In this document: one piece after another, positions 62,690-64,000 of the stretch
Layout: the number at the start of each line of letters is the position of its first letter
Numbering within the stretch: position 1 is the stretch's first letter
Source of the DNA: Antrihabitans stalactiti
Lineage (GTDB): Bacteria > Actinomycetota > Actinomycetes > Mycobacteriales > Mycobacteriaceae
Length of the DNA: 64,000 bases
Assembly (NCBI RefSeq): GCF_012932915.1
Contig: NZ_VCQU01000002.1
Span: 620,001 to 684,000 of the forward strand
Direction of reading: 5' to 3'
Notes under the pieces: generated by a model
Database searches by the model: none
What the model saw: only the letters and a program-made list of their open reading frames with translations
Told to the model about the DNA's origin: nothing
Translations under genes and position numbers: made by a program

Positions 62690-63280
62690 ATGATTTCGCC
62701 GAAGATCCCGTACGTCACAGCCGCGCACAACCTGTTGCGCGAAACCGTTCTCAGCGCAGTCGACGAGCTCATCCGCCACAACGGGTGGGCGGCAACGAGT
62801 ATCGCGACCGTCGCGCAGGCCGCCGGAGTGAGCCGGCAGACGGTCTACAACGAGTTCGGCTCGCGCAGATCACTCGGCGACGCATACATCCTGCATCGGT
62901 TGGACGAGCTGACCGCGGGAATCACGAAAGCGATGGAATCGGCAGAGACCGAGGTAGGGCTCCGCGCAGCGTTGGAACTGTTCTTCGACATGGCCGACGA
63001 GCCGTTGATTCAGACGATCCTGTCCGGCTGGTCGAACCAGGAGGATTTGATCGCGCTCATCCGGATGGCGAACGAGCGGGCGACTGCGCGGCTGGCCGAG
63101 CTGTTTCGAGCACGGCGACCCGGGCTGTCAGAGGAACAGGCCGTCGTCGTGTCGGACGCGGTGGCTCGAATCGCTTCGTCGCACGCGGTCGCGCCGACGC
63201 TGCCGAGGGAAGTCGCGATCGATCGGATCGTCCAATTGGTCGCGATGATCCTCACGGACGCGCCGATCTCGATCGGATGA
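62690..63280 (+). CDS. TetR-family transcriptional regulator (196 aa)
   Basis: Classic TetR HTH at about 18-65 (AVDELIRHNGWAATSIATVA, QAAGVSRQTVYNEFGSRRSL) and a ligand/dimerisation region typical in length. The domain resembles regulators near alkane or fatty-acid genes, but none are adjacent. It could control itself or the photolyase operon upstream. It is convergent with the response-regulator gene, 4 bases between stops. Confidence 0.9.
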   Translation: MISPKIPYVTAAHNLLRETVLSAVDELIRHNGWAATSIATVAQAAGVSRQTVYNEFGSRRSLGDAYILHRLDELTAGITKAMESAETEVGLRAALELFFDMADEPLIQTILSGWSNQEDLIALIRMANERATARLAELFRARRPGLSEEQAVVVSDAVARIASSHAVAPTLPREVAIDRIVQLVAMILTDAPISIG

Positions 63281-63284
63281 TGCG

Positions 63285-63947
63285 TCAGAGTTCGTCCGCC
63301 CGGACCAGACCGTCCTGAATCGCGCGGACCACTAGCGCGGCCTTGGTCGGCGCTGGTCGGCCGACGGCTGCGTACTTGGTCCGGATGCGGGCAAGGTGCG
63401 TGTCGATCGTTCGGACCGTGATGAACAGGCTCTTGGCTACCAACGCTTTCGATTCGGTCTGGAACCAGCTCAGCAGCACTTCGCGTTCCCGTTGCGACAA
63501 GCGCGGCTGTGTTTGTGCGTCGTCGGCACTCATCGCCTTCGCCATGGTCGGGCTCAAATACGAGCGGTCCGTTGCAGCAGCTTCGATCGCTGCGACGAGG
63601 TGCGCGCGACCTTCTGCTTTCGACAGATACGTCACGACGCCGAGGTCCAGGCATGCGAGAACGAGCGATGAGTCGGTGTGCTGGGAGTAGATGATGACTC
63701 GATAGCCTCGCTCGCAGATGATGCGCACAGCCTCGAGATTCGGCGCTTGCCGGTCGAATTGGAGGTCGAGGATCACAACGTCGATCGGCTGCGGTGCCAC
63801 TGATTCGGCGATGAACTCCGCCGGTTCGGTGTAGGTCGCGACCAGCGATATCGGTGTCTCGGCGGCCTGACACCAGGCTTGGATGCCGTCGTGAATGACG
63901 GCGTGATCGTCGATGACCGCGATCCGCACAGCGTCGGTTTCCGGCAC
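63285..63947 (-). CDS. NarL/LuxR-family response regulator (220 aa)
   Basis: GTG 63947. Receiver (about 5-125) with acidic pair in VIDDHAV, phospho-acceptor Asp near 61 (VVILDLQFD) and a YLSKAEG Lys. HTH (about 150-215) with LSQREREVLLSWF and TIDTHLARIRTKYAAVGR. The HTH is the paralogue of the receiver-less protein at 2310. The upstream partial gene ends one base before the ribosome site, so a sensor kinase gene probably precedes it. Confidence 0.9.
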   Translation of the reverse strand: MPETDAVRIAVIDDHAVIHDGIQAWCQAAETPISLVATYTEPAEFIAESVAPQPIDVVILDLQFDRQAPNLEAVRIICERGYRVIIYSQHTDSSLVLACLDLGVVTYLSKAEGRAHLVAAIEAAATDRSYLSPTMAKAMSADDAQTQPRLSQREREVLLSWFQTESKALVAKSLFITVRTIDTHLARIRTKYAAVGRPAPTKAALVVRAIQDGLVRADEL

Positions 63948-63950
63948 CGC

Positions 63951-64000
63951 TCAGGTCCTTTTCGAGAGCTCGGCAAGTGGATGACGGACCTTCAACCACG
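63951..64000 (-). CDS. C-terminal end of a gene cut by the window edge, probably a sensor kinase
   Basis: In the minus strand the frame WLKVRHPLAELSKRT ends with a stop at 63951-63953, three bases before the GTG of the response regulator. The arrangement suggests a two-component pair. Only 15 codons are visible, so identity is inference from position. Confidence 0.4.
   Translation of the reverse strand, partial: WLKVRHPLAELSKRT

Overview
The window is chromosomal DNA of a GC-rich actinobacterium. The gene order tRNA - pdtaR - polA - rpsA - coaE (with a GrpB-type tail) - DUF402 - uvrB, the ANTAR regulator PdtaR, the HelD-type helicase and stand-alone LigD-type polymerase point to Mycobacteriales, most likely a Nocardia/Rhodococcus-like genus. 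Species was not determined. Many start codons follow a TANNNT -10 box by only 6-8 bases, as expected for leaderless mRNAs in this group. Two very different halves meet at a tRNA gene near 23.7 kb. LEFT HALF (1-23.6 kb), accessory: sparse genes, long non-coding gaps, apparently lower GC, and many broken genes. It holds two paralogous von Willebrand A lipoproteins (196-1773 and 15796-17595) with the same promoter and start layout; a LuxR-type DNA-binding protein lacking a receiver; a double TetR regulator facing an adenylate-forming enzyme; a cluster of unrecognised secreted and membrane proteins (7.1-12.7 kb), including a large NPCBM-type lipoprotein; and a complete IS21-family element (12990-15509) with a 5-bp target duplication but a frameshifted istA. 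From 18 to 22.5 kb lies gene debris: ISL3 and IS4 transposase remnants, two beta-propeller fragments, a Pro/Trp-motif protein fragment and two tyrosine-integrase tails, with a CHAP/NlpC-like secreted protein and small membrane proteins among them. RIGHT HALF (23.7-64 kb), core: dense and mostly in operons. pdtaR is followed by a branched-chain amino-acid type ABC operon, livKHMGF. Its last gene, 15 bases after livF, encodes a Ser/Thr kinase whose extracellular sensor is a copy of the operon's own LivK-type binding protein, so uptake and signalling are probably coupled. Next come polA, a YCII protein, thioredoxin, a 2H phosphoesterase, a beta-decarboxylating dehydrogenase, a three-gene polar amino-acid ABC importer, a membrane GGDEF-EAL protein, an SPFH protein with a tiny ribbon-helix-helix partner, and a second amino-acid importer with fused binding protein and permease. 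Then follow a methyltransferase, rpsA, an unreported-looking 70-codon gene with its own terminator, coaE, a DUF402 protein and uvrB. An exporter whose ATPase is fused to a secreted S15-type hydrolase, a universal stress protein, a DUF732-like lipoprotein and a HelD-type helicase come next. The end holds a DoxX protein with 11-residue repeats, a LigD-type polymerase, a DNA photolyase, a TetR regulator and a two-component response regulator with the last codons of its upstream gene. The strongest candidate for an under-described system is the liv transporter with its kinase/LivK fusion sensor.
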